Source: Euperipatoides rowelli (taxonomy: Eukaryota > Onychophora > Udeonychophora > Euonychophora > Peripatopsidae). From it: DNA of 11,713 nt. The stretch lies in NCBI GenBank assembly GCA_003024985.2, contig PXIH01S0029982.1. The stretch is one strand, 5' to 3'. Below are positions 1 to 7,534 of this stretch, piece by piece. The position numbers and the translations under genes were made by a program. The notes beneath the pieces were generated by a model. The model did not search any database and was not told the DNA's origin. It saw only the letters and a list, made by a program, of their open reading frames with translations. Numbering within the stretch: the first letter of the stretch is position 1; each line of letters starts with the position of its first letter.

Positions 1-18
1 CTATAACATTTAACCTTG

Positions 19-111
19 AGAATAGATCAAACTCAGTTTGTTCATTAATAACAGATTTTAGAAAAGCTTTTGATAATTTAGACCATAATGTTTTTTATGA
101 CATCACTTAAA
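19..111 (+). pseudogene. LINE reverse-transcriptase palm relic
   Basis: About 30 plus-strand codons survive, ending in a TAA at 109-111. They contain SLITDFRKAFDNLDHNVF, the classic motif A region of non-LTR retrotransposon reverse transcriptases: F.KAFD..DH with the metal-binding Asp in DF. The pattern is typical of CR1/Jockey-like LINEs. Downstream (112-230) the sequence is A/T-rich and no further RT blocks can be followed, so the copy is truncated or heavily decayed. The upstream part lies outside the window. It is opposite in orientation to the other LINE relics here. Confidence 0.75.
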
Positions 112-616
112 AAAAATCTTCTCTTTAATGGATGGCATCTTTCATGGAAAAAATTAATTTTTGTAAAAAAAATGTTTTTGACAAAATGTTTACCTATTAA
201 TTTATGAAAGATTATAAAAACAAATAAAACTGGAGTTTATAAACAAATTTTAGGTAAATTGGAAAGAAAACCGCTGAACTAAAACAAAACACAAATAGAT
301 GTAAATAAGAATATGGTATAAATAATAATAGGCTATTCGCTATACCAGGTATAGGACTGTAATAATAATAAAAAATAATGAGAATCCACCAGTTTATACA
401 AGTCTAAGGGTTTCAGTAAAATACATTACATCATAAATTAGACTGAATAAAATAAGGAATTTAATTTGAACATAGGAAAAGTAACTAAAAATCAACAACA
501 GAAATTGACTAAAAAACAATTTAAGGCCTGTTAATTCTCACAATTACAAAATCATCATCATGTTATGAGATTGTGCTAAAGAAAGGGTAGATGTTATTTT
601 TAGATATGTAGAGAAA
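112..616. other. AT-rich non-coding stretch, no gene seen
   Basis: Nothing codes convincingly here. Noted structures: a 15-bp near-palindrome (CTATACC A GGTATAG, 340-354) and two AATAATAATA runs at about 322-331 and 361-370 bracketing it. If the minus-strand gene is real, this is intron downstream of its exon at 622-807. Confidence 0.5.
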
Positions 617-621
617 CTTAC

Positions 622-807
622 CAACTCACGAATTTTAGAAATTTCATTTTGTCTTAAGAATTCTTCCTCAATTTCCACTTGTTTCTGGCAGATATTTGAT
701 TCCCAAGCAATTAACTTTTCATCTTTAGGCTCTATGATGTCAGTCAGAAAAATATCATGGCAGTAACTATTATTTGTATTTAAAAAGCTATTGACTAGTG
801 ATAAAAC
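622..807 (-). CDS. Internal exon of the same unidentified gene (third of three)
   Basis: This is a 186-bp minus-strand block, exactly 62 codons, phase 0 at both ends. The acceptor is a strong polypyrimidine tract ending CTTTTTCTAG (AG at 808-809). The donor is a perfect G/GTAAGT (GT at 620-621). The translation runs from VLSLVNSFLNTNNSY through DIIEPKDEKLIAWES to a charged, probably helical end, EIEEEFLRQNEISKIREL. It joins in frame to the preceding exon, which ends HYPQQ. The following exon is not visible and probably lies left of position 1. The family is not identified. The acidic/basic heptad-like tail could be the start of a coiled coil, which is inference only. Reality of the exon rests on splice signals plus phase, not homology. 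Confidence 0.7.
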
Positions 808-1173
808 CTAGAAAAAGAAAAAAATCAATATAAAATAAATCTGAAATTATTAATAAATGATTTACTATTGTCTTCATATATATACAATGTATATGTAGAC
901 ATAGGAAGAGGGACTGTTTTATTGTAGTTGTTTATCATAGAAGCATTAAAATACAATACAAAATTTCATTTTCCTCACTTTTGGTGTAGGCTATGTATTT
1001 AATTCAATAGAAAATTTTGCTTTTATTTTCAAATTTTATTCATATTTTTAATTGTTTAGTTTAAAACAAGGTGCAAATTTACTTATATCAATTTTTTTTA
1101 ATATTTACACAGTAGGCTATTATTCATTAAGATATATTTTTTTATAAGTAGGCCTATCTGATTTTTATGAAAA

Positions 1174-1260
1174 TTATTATTATCGGGTATTTATTTTACC
1201 ATATTAAAATATTTACATAATTAGAATACAAAGCCCTAGCCCCGTAGGATATGGGCCTTA
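1174..1260 (-). mobile_element. LINE 3' end relic with ATA-type tail
   Basis: Read on the minus strand, the stretch runs from CCCATATCCTACGGGGCTAG to AATAAATACCCGATAATAATA. The same arrangement, diverged, recurs at 8129-8212: a GGGGCTAGG core, about 40 AT-rich bases, then AATAAATA..CC.GA followed by (ATA)n. Two dispersed copies ending in the same short A/T tail are best explained as 3' ends of one LINE family. The core can fold: GCCC (1233-1236) pairs with GGGC (1253-1256), and CCTA (1235-1238) with TAGG (1245-1248). These two options overlap by two bases, so not all pairs form at once. The LINE body is not preserved to the right. Confidence 0.5.
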
Positions 1261-1338
1261 TTTACAGTAGTGTGATTAAAAAATAAAATTAAATAATATT
1301 AAAATGAACCGAAAGATAAATTTTCATATCAGTTCATT

Positions 1339-1891
1339 ATAAATAATCGAGTAATGAAACGTTCATAATCTTGAAAGCACAGAAAAAGTCTCTTTCTTTG
1401 TCTAATCCAGTCTGTTTTGTCACAAAAAGTTATAACACATAAATAGTCCACATCCTTGTAGAAGCATGACAAAATATGATTAGAACTTGAATCAAAAAAA
1501 GTTTTGACATCAATCCTTAAATCTTCATAACAATCAAGACATCAACGTGGATCATCAATAAAAAAACAACTAATAAAATAAATCAGAATCCAATCTTATG
1601 ATGCTTGAAAAATATTTATTGGGTTACCAAAGGCAAAATAAATAAAAGATAAATTCAAACACGCAATTAGCCTCCTACGTTCCTGGAAAAGTCTACAAGG
1701 CCTAGATGTACACAAGGAAACAAAATCCATTGCAATTAAAGATTCAAAATGTACATCCACTGCCNCAATTAGCCTCCTACGTTCCTGGAAAAGTCTACAA
1801 GGCCTAGATGTACACAAGGAAACAAAATCCATTGCAATTAAAGATTCAAAATGTACATCCACTGCCNTGGAAGATCCAAAACGATAAAGAA
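1339..1891 (-). pseudogene. Unidentified stop-poor reading frame, possible decayed coding sequence
   Basis: One minus-strand frame stays nearly open from a TAG near 1891 down to a TGA at about 1339, interrupted only by a TAA near 1605 and a TGA near 1546. At this base composition several times more stops would be expected. Recognisable stretches are VDVHFESLIAMDFVSLC, RPCRLFQERRRLIACLNLS, and further on DLRIDVKTFFDSSSNHILSC and DKTDWIRQRKRLFLCFQDYE. There is no convincing methionine start, no clear splice sites and no family match I can name. The frame crosses the 101-bp duplication at 1664-1866, which keeps the frame (102 bases including the N). It could be a degenerate transposon or retrogene, or chance. 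Confidence 0.35.
1664..1866. repeat. Perfect 101-bp tandem duplication separated by one N
   Basis: Positions 1664-1764 and 1766-1866 are identical over 101 bases, separated by an N at 1765 and followed by another N at 1867. Zero divergence in otherwise decayed DNA, with Ns exactly at both unit boundaries, points to an assembly or gap-closure artefact in which overlapping contig ends were both kept. True genomic copy number is probably one. Confidence 0.9.
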
Positions 1892-1911
1892 ACTAATCCC
1901 CCATGATTATC

Positions 1912-1938
1912 ATAAATAATAAATAAATAAATAAATAA
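1912..1938. repeat. (AAAT)n microsatellite
   Basis: A short run of about six AAAT/ATAA units, slightly imperfect at its left end. Confidence 0.85.
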
Positions 1939-2228
1939 AACTTACTAACCCAATAAAATAAAAATATCAAATAACAATAACAATGGCTGCCAACGGCACC
2001 CTAGCGGGAATTTTAAAACGAAATTAAAATATTTATCTGTAAATAGATACCAAATTTTTTATTATATAGTCTAATAATATCAAAGACAAATTACTTAGTT
2101 AAACAAACTATTAATAACGGATTTCTTTACAGATAAGCACTGAACAGAAATGCTTCTCTTTAGAAGTCATTTTCTTGAACACAGTTCTAATGGTAATAAC
2201 AATAATGCATGTATTACATGCGTGCAGG
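1939..2228. other. AT-rich stretch with a small GC-rich islet
   Basis: No gene seen. At 1980-2011 a GC-rich islet (CAATGGCTGCC ... CCCTAGCGGGAATTTTAAA) stands out from the background. It carries an ATG in good context (ATG at 1983) opening only 14 codons before a TAA, and the core resembles a YY1-type site (AAnATGGC). A hairpin GCATGTA/TTACATGC lies near 2206-2221. Confidence 0.4.
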
Positions 2229-2488
2229 TATTAGTATTAACTTATCGCTCTAGTGGTTTATTCCATACACCACAATAGTATGGTGAAAATGTTTGTTTTG
2301 GCACCATCTGGGTCTTTTCAAGATGGTGGCACTTTCTATTCCTGTCTCTTAAATGTATAAGAAATGTTTTTATGCTCATATATGGGCATATGATGTCATA
2401 ACTTCTCCAACTTCCATTTATTCCCCCCACTTCCTGTTTATGCCCCACCCACTTCCTGCATTTCTGTATAACTGTACTAATACTAATA
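2229..2488. mobile_element. Candidate MITE with 11-bp terminal inverted repeats
   Basis: TATTAGTATTA at 2229-2239 is repeated in perfect inverse (TAATACTAATA) at 2478-2488, enclosing 238 bp that is less AT-rich than its flanks. Inside are a hairpin (CACCATCT ... AGATGGTG around 2302-2328) and two copies of CCCACTTCCTG at about 2427 and 2447. No target-site duplication is visible, and the inverted repeat is simple sequence, so this is weak. Confidence 0.3.
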
Positions 2489-3270
2489 GTAGCCTATATT
2501 ATCAAAATCAGAATATTTAAAACAACATTCCATTTGTGATAAAAAAGATTGTAATAAAATATGTATTGAAACCGAATATAATAATTTAGCTAAATCAATA
2601 ATGCATTGTATGAAACATAAAAAAATGTAGTTATTTAAGTTGCGATAATTTTGTTATGATTCTGATTATTGTGGGATTTCCAATCATAACTATAACAGAT
2701 TCACACATATAATACCATCATATTTTGATATGGATGATACTGTATTACCCTCTCTAAATTCCTTATTATCTATATTCCCACAATTAACTTCTACTCTAGT
2801 AACTAATGATCCATTCACCCACATAAAGAATCTCACCCTACATCATCATCACCCCCTAAAATAATTTAAAAAAATAAAAGAAATTATGTTTTTAAATGTC
2901 ATAAAAGTTAATGTAATGAACCTGAAGCCGAAGGTACTTATTTTTGAAGTGATCATCACTCCCTAAATCAATTAGGACACCACATATATTTTAATAATTA
3001 TTACAGAATAAATTAAAAAAACATTAATAAATGACAAAAAATATATAAGGATAATATAGCCTACTGCATATAGCATAGATTTGTCATATCAAGATTTAAA
3101 ATATAATATTGAAACTTAATGGTTTTGCTATTAATTCTTAATCTTAACTGTTGATATTAAAATGTGGTAGACATACTGTAATTCAGGTATAATTTGTGCA
3201 TACAAGAAAATGCATGCATTTCAGTTATGTTAGACTAATTATAAATATAGCCATGAATTCACTAAAAACG
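2489..3270. other. Non-coding stretch, no gene supported
   Basis: A 9-bp inverted repeat (GTTATGATT/AATCATAAC, 2653-2661 and 2682-2690) is visible. A plus-strand frame of about 70 codons is open around 2650-2863 but has no start, splice signals or family resemblance, and its length is within chance. Confidence 0.4.
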
Positions 3271-3288
3271 CCAACATTCTGGCATTAG

Positions 3289-3320
3289 TGACCTATGACC
3301 TTATACTATGTGACCTTGAC
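3289..3320. promoter_or_regulatory. Cluster of three nuclear-receptor-type half-sites
   Basis: On the plus strand, TGACCT A TGACCT (3289-3301) is a perfect direct repeat with one-base spacing, the DR1 arrangement used by RXR/HNF4/COUP-TF-type receptors. TGACCTTGA (3311-3319), read in reverse as TCAAGGTCA, is an extended half-site of the ERR/NR5A type. The sites are seen directly; function is inference. Degenerate TGACCT-rich minisatellites also occur in invertebrate genomes, so this may be a repeat remnant. Confidence 0.3.
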
Positions 3321-3329
3321 AATTAAATC

Positions 3330-4167
3330 CCCACAATGCACATAAATTAATTTAAAGCTATTTGCATCTGTATGAGAGGTATAGGCTGACCACAATGCCT
3401 TCCTAGATTTTGAACTAATCATTAAATTTTCTTACTTGTGAAATAGTGTTGGAAAAGAATGGCTCTGTGATAAATAGGTGATAAATAGCTAAGAAGTGGA
3501 ATAAACCTGCTTGATCATATGTGTTATAATTTTTACATACCTTCTGTAAACCCACTCATTTAGCAATAAATGGCCATGGTGATTAAAAGGAAAAACAGAG
3601 TTTGTTAGGTGAGGCTACAGACCTTGATCNTGCCAAAATATTAGGTAAAGTATTTTAAGCATTTTATCTAATATCATGTTTATATTGTGAGAGCATTTTG
3701 TGTTCCTTTAAGTTACTTACTTAGTTATTGTTTTCAGCCCCAAAGATACTTAACTCTCCACCAGTTGGGCAATGTGGTAACAGTATTCTAAAATTATTAT
3801 TTTAATTTCCACTAGACATTATCCTGTTTCATTTATTTTATGATGTAGGCCTATGTAAGCAGCAAGAGTCCTTATTTGCCATAGCATTTATTTTATGATA
3901 TATTTAACCAGCAGAAGACATATTTTCTACATTGAATAATTTTACTTAGCATTTAATCACTGTAGACAGTACTTCCCTGTAAATCACAATTCAGTAGAAT
4001 GCATCTTTAAAAACACAAGGAAAGATTATTTGTTTAAGCAAATTAAATAAATCATTGAATTTATAAATTCCAAACTTTTAATAATTAATTCAAAAAGGTA
4101 TTCTTTTCATTATTGTTGGGTCTATAAGTCAGTCAGTCTGCATGATTTGACTATAATTTCTAATCAA
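3330..4167. other. AT-rich non-coding stretch, nothing identified
   Basis: No coding signal, RNA gene or clear repeat family. A single N at 3630 is not flanked by duplicated sequence, unlike those at 1765 and 7905. Confidence 0.5.
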
Positions 4168-4173
4168 TTAGAG

Positions 4174-4535
4174 CAGAGATTGGAAACCTTTCTACCTTCA
4201 AGTCACAAAACTAAATAATAAAAAAAAAACTTGAAGGCTCATACATAAAATATTTTTATTTTATGTATTAAGCCTATAGTCAAAGTAAATATTTCAAAAT
4301 TATTGGTACAAGTTAAATAGATTATTGTATTATTCAATTCAATAATTAAGAAAGTGTTAAAAATGTTTAATTAATGAAGATTTGTGAACATAAACATTTG
4401 GTTTTAGGTTTAGATTTATTATGCTTAGGGGAATTTACAATGGATATGTTAGCACTATTAGTAAAATCATGAGGGGGTGCATCAAAGTTTTTTTGAGGGT
4501 GCACATGCACCCATGGGCACCTAGTTGCCTACCTC
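4174..4535. mobile_element. hAT-like MITE
   Basis: The left end CAGAGATTGGAAACC and the right end read in reverse (GAGGTAGGCAACTAGG) form imperfect terminal inverted repeats of the CAGnGGTnGGCAACC kind common in hAT elements. Flanking 8-mers TTAGAGCA (4168-4175) and TTAGAGTA (4536-4543) match at 7 of 8, as expected for a hAT target duplication. That pairing puts the left boundary at 4176 rather than 4174. An internal hairpin has 11-bp arms (4241-4251 and 4258-4268), extendable by GGCT/AGCC. The right end is GC-rich (GGGGGTGCATC, GGGTGCACATGCACCC). No transposase coding remains. Confidence 0.55.
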
Positions 4536-4557
4536 TTAGAGTATTCTGTAAATAGAC

Positions 4558-4576
4558 AAGAGCCAAATTGGCTCTT
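4558..4576. repeat. 19-bp near-perfect palindrome
   Basis: AAGAGCCAA and TTGGCTCTT are 9-bp perfect inverted arms around a single A. It lies just outside the hAT-like element. Role unknown. Confidence 0.6.
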
Positions 4577-5440
4577 ATGGGAACCATCCCTCCAGAATTT
4601 TTCCCAAATCCTACTAATTACATAAGAATTTCATCGTTGTTTTCAGCTCAGTTTAAATTTTCTTTAGGCCTATATATTGTAAATATAAATAGAATTTTGA
4701 ATTGGTTTGGTATTTTTTTTTTAAATTTTCAAATGATGTGCCATAAAACACACAAATTTATTTTCACAGCTAATCAAACACAGCATACAATTAGTTTACA
4801 AAGTCTAGCTAAAAATGTAATAATTTTGTATGTTATTATTTTAGAAGAAAAAGTAATAAGTATTTACATTGCATTATTTATAACAAAAAAATTATTTATT
4901 TTATTGTACAATATGCATTACTACGAGCCACTAATAAGTTACCATACTTTGATTTATGTAAATAAATGTATGATGTTAATAACAAGTGCTGATGTTAGGC
5001 CTACATGAATGTCTAAATAGTAGGAATCATAACAAATTTATAAAGAAATCACAACAACGTTGATTGTTTATGAATATTGTGAAGCAATAATACTTGGCAA
5101 TTTATAGCTTGACAGTCAAATGGATAATAAATATGTTGATCCAAATTCAATATTTGATGCTTAAGATTTGACTATTTGTTGGATTAAAAATGGTAGCAAA
5201 ATTCTCAAGGCTTTAAAAGATTAAAGGTAAGTTATTTTAAAATTTAAGCTTGCTAACATATTTACTTTTGAAGTCAAAGTTGAGCCTATTTATCAACTCC
5301 GCTGGGTCAAATGAAATAATGTAACAGCTTCCATAACCATAATTAGCCTAATGATACCGAATAATATAAAACTAAAAAACTAACTTCTTCTTTACTGTTG
5401 GATCAAATAATAAACTCGACAATAAAATGCAAATAACTAT
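4577..5440. other. AT-rich non-coding stretch
   Basis: A plus-strand frame of 146 codons is open at 4568-5008. It is almost entirely A/T-ending codons giving Ile/Leu/Phe/Asn/Tyr-rich sequence. Its start lies in the palindrome at 4558-4576, it contains no recognisable motif, and I do not call it a gene. TAGGCCTA-type words occur at about 4666 and 4996. Confidence 0.45.
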
Positions 5441-5467
5441 TCCAATGTAATTTTAAATTGCATTTAC

Positions 5468-5595
5468 CTGTTGGGGATAGTGCAAGATGCGGCCTATAAC
5501 TGATGAAAGGTTTGGTAACAATATTACTCCCTGATGGACTATTTTTGTTAATTCAGGAGCATTATCAAATATATCTGTTGTCTTCAAACCATCAT
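5468..5595 (-). CDS. Internal exon of the same unidentified gene (second of three)
   Basis: This is a 128-bp minus-strand block with a T-rich tract ending in TAG as acceptor (AG at 5596-5597) and a near-consensus CAG/GTAAAT donor (GT at 5466-5467). After two bases completing the split codon it encodes 42 residues beginning DGLKTTDIFDNAPEL and ending GRILHYPQQ. The middle, GVILLPNLSSVIGRIL, is a hydrophobic helix-like run. The exon ends exactly on a codon boundary (phase 0), matching the phase-0 start of the block at 622-807. The intron to the upstream exon is 290 bp, and the intron to the next one would be about 4.66 kb, filled with repeats. An open frame also exists on the plus strand here but has no splice support. 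The product is not recognised. Confidence 0.68.
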
Positions 5596-5735
5596 CTAAA
5601 AAAATATATTTTTGAAAATATAGTACAGTATAATATAAAGAGAACAGTTGAAACGTTGATAAGTAGAGCAAGAAATGAAATAAAGAAAATTTATTTTTAG
5701 AAAAGTATATGAATAGTAGAGTATGGAAAACTTGG

Positions 5736-5738
<3 letters not shown>

Positions 5739-5789
<51 letters not shown>
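5739..5789. repeat. (ATT)n microsatellite
   Basis: About 17 perfect ATT units. It lies to the right of the exon at 5468-5595, inside the presumed 290-bp intron, and makes up part of its length. Confidence 0.95.
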
Positions 5790-5790
<1 letters not shown>

Positions 5791-5885
5791 GACAGTCAAT
5801 GGGATAATCATCAGTTTTTTATATAGTTAATGGCCGACTTCTTATGCACATATAAAAAAGCTATAAAATTTTCAATTAGAATTAC

Positions 5886-6119
5886 TGCATCCCATCATAA
5901 TTAAAAATTGAAACAAACAAGGTGGGAGGTCATAAATATTATCAAAACCTAAATCAAACTGATCAATATGGGAGAAATTGCTGCCAATGGCATAATTTGA
6001 CTCCATGATGTTGAGCAAAGGCTGAGCCATTTGCTCCCCCATTACACCAGTCCCACCAACATGTCCGGACTGGACACCATCAGTAGTGTCCTGCTCCCAC
6101 TGCACTAAAGGTGTCAGGT
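5886..6119 (-). CDS. Internal exon of an unidentified spliced gene (first of three)
   Basis: This minus-strand block reads open for 77 codons and is clearly richer in G+C than its surroundings. It begins with residues like DLTPLVQWEQDTTDGVQ, continues through a Gly-rich patch (HVGGTGVMGEQ), and ends in a hydrophobic stretch (DLPPCLFQFLIMMGC). The right edge uses a GGGAG acceptor at 6120-6121. A second AG (CTTTAG) at 6139-6140 is also possible and would add 19 bases at the 5' side, so this edge is uncertain. The left edge is a GTAATT donor, GT at 5884-5885, leaving one base of a split codon (phase 1). The next exon starts with two bases that complete an Asn codon, which supports the pairing. 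I do not recognise the protein family. Confidence 0.6.
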
Positions 6120-6374
6120 CTCCCAAAATATAAATAAACTAAAGCTATTAAAATAAATTTATATTAAAAAATTGAACTTTTATAGGACTCAAGAAAATTT
6201 AATTAAGAGGAGGAATTCATCAATAATGTTTTATATTGGTTTATGTTAATTTGGTTTTATTTTATTTCTGTATTTATTCAACCAAAAACACTGTTCAGTC
6301 AATAATTACTGGTGACTATATCAAAGTAAAGTTCTCTTCTTGCTTTCTCTTCCCATTTTTACCTCTCCACCTTC

Positions 6375-6396
6375 CTCTCTCTCTCTCTCTCTCTCC
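6375..6396. repeat. (CT)n microsatellite
   Basis: Ten or so CT units within a longer pyrimidine tract (6341-6440). On the minus strand it is a (GA)n tract lying some 80-100 bp downstream of the LINE stop codon at 6476-6478, so it may sit in the LINE 3' untranslated region; that link is inference. Confidence 0.85.
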
Positions 6397-6475
6397 CTTC
6401 ATCATTTCAATCCATTCATGCCTGAATTCCTACCTCCCTACTTCTAAAATTAAATATATAATGTAATTTAGGTTA

Positions 6476-6583
6476 TTAACTATATTTAATTGCTAATTCA
6501 TTAAAGGAAGCATCTTGAATTAAATAATTATCTAGACAGTTTTGAAATTTTTGTAATTAGTGATGCCAAAAATCTCACTAGGG
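6476..6583 (-). pseudogene. LINE protein C-terminus, distal part beyond the hAT insertion
   Basis: Continuing the minus-strand LINE from the other side of the hAT element, the sequence reads PSEIFGITNYKNF, then after a one-base frame change NCLDNYLIQDASFNELAIKYS, and stops at TAA (6476-6478). This matches the usual end of CR1-like LINE proteins, where LP.EIV.A.S...FK..LD.YL follows the WN.LP motif. The join to the part at 7001-7534 is made through the duplicated 8-mer CCCTAGGG/CACTAGGG, so the element was one piece before the hAT inserted. Confidence 0.7.
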
Positions 6584-6992
6584 CAGGGATGGCGAACCTT
6601 ATTCAATTAGTGTGCCACCTGAAGTTTTGTTTATTACTGTCAAATGTCCTGTGTGCCATCACGACTCAGCCAGTGAACATTATTGTACATGAGAAGTCGG
6701 CCATATTGAGAATCTAGTATCTTCAAACTGGTGATTATTTAAAGCACGTGAAGATAAAACATTTACAATTTTAGCTACCACAGAGAGTACACTTTCAAAC
6801 ATGTTCATGCTTTCTTTCACACAATCGCTTCCTAGTGTATAATGTAATGGAACAGCATAATAGGGTGCTGAACTTCTCACTATGAAATTTCACAAAACCA
6901 TTATGTTTACTCACCATATTTGACATGGCATCAGTTGTCACAGACACAATTGTCTCACCTATTGCACACGTGTCATAGGTTCGTCATCCCTG
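6584..6992. mobile_element. hAT transposon, internally deleted (409 bp), nested in a LINE
   Basis: The ends are CAGGGATGGCGAACCTT (6584-6600) and, reversed, CAGGGATGACGAACCTATG from 6992, agreeing at 16 of the first 17 bases. Flanking 8-mers CACTAGGG (6576-6583) and CCCTAGGG (6993-7000) agree at 7 of 8. An 8-bp target duplication with CAGGGATG..GAACC ends is diagnostic of hAT elements. The interior retains a fragment of transposase on the minus strand (6680-6959), so this is a deletion derivative of an autonomous copy rather than a coding-free MITE. Confidence 0.9.
6680..6959 (-). pseudogene. hAT transposase fragment, frameshifted
   Basis: From 6959 leftward one frame gives SVTTDAMSNMVSKHNGFV, resembling the VTTDGAP.MVGKH.GF. 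segment of hAT transposases of the ZBED5/FAM200/GTF2IRD2-like group. A conserved Gly-Ala-Pro is replaced by Ala-Met-Ser. After a frame change near 6845 the next frame gives LHYTLGSDCVKESMNMFESV and VVAKIVNVLSSRALNNHQF, corresponding to the FHC..HQ.ALC ... VV..VNFIR.R.LNHRQF segment. The text after that (RFSIWPTSHVQ) does not follow the usual order, as expected from an internal deletion. Only about 90 residues of a protein normally some 500-600 residues long remain, with no start or full catalytic set. Non-functional. Confidence 0.8.
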
Positions 6993-7000
6993 CCCTAGGG

Positions 7001-7534
7001 AGTCTGTTCCAAATTTTAACATTTCTATTGTAAATAGAATAACTTTTTTTGTTGTTCTTCTATATTTATATATAAGCTTGTAATCATTGGATCTCCTAGT
7101 TGGATTGTTTGATAGTTAAAAGTAATTTTTTATATAAATCATTAAGACAATCTGTTTGAACATGTAAATTAGATCGCCTCTTATTCGCCTTTGAGCAGGA
7201 GACATAATATGTTTTAATCTAATCAGGCGCTCTCTATATTCCATGTGATAAAGACCTTCTAGGTTATATTACTAAAATTACTAAACTTATTTTCTAATTT
7301 AACATGTCCTTTAAATTTGTGATATAAATTGCCATCATTCAATATTCAATTATTGGTCTAATATATATTATTAGGATAGATTATTTTAAAAGATGACAAA
7401 GAAATGGATTTTAAAGAGTGTTTTATGTAACCAAAATATTTGTTGACCTTATTGATAATGTAATCCATGCGAGTCGAGAAAGTTAACCGTTCATCAATAA
7501 TAATTCCCAGAATGCAGTGAAAGTTGTATGGAGT
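7001..7534 (-). pseudogene. CR1-like LINE reverse-transcriptase C-terminal relic, proximal part
   Basis: In successive minus-strand frames: ILGIIIDERLTFSTRMDYII with VNKYFGYIKHSLKSISLSS (7534-7361), matching the LGV.ID..L.F..HI..I..KANK..GFI.R segment after the RT thumb; IRPIIEY (about 7369-7346), matching the (V/I)RPILEYASPVW motif; MEYRERLIRLKHIM and QRRIRGDLIYMFK (7244-7150), matching the YEERLK.L.LPSLE.RR.RGDLI.(V/M)YK block; and YSIYNRNVKIWNRLPR (about 7048-7001), matching the final F..R..WN.LP motif. At least two frameshifts and several stops separate these. It is immediately followed by the hAT insertion at 6992. The 5' part of the LINE is missing, typical of 5'-truncated copies. Confidence 0.85.

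Noticed and set aside
2650-2863. Plus-strand frame of about 70 codons
   Set aside because: No splice signals or motif; a handful of frames this long are expected by chance in the window.
4568-5008. 146-codon plus-strand open frame
   Set aside because: A/T-driven composition, hydrophobic low-complexity translation, start inside a palindrome, no motif, no splice or promoter support.
5596-5811. Minus-strand poly-isoleucine frame
   Set aside because: Translation of the (ATT)n microsatellite.
6236-6466. 76-codon plus-strand frame
   Set aside because: Built on the (CT)n tract; low-complexity Leu/Ser/Pro.
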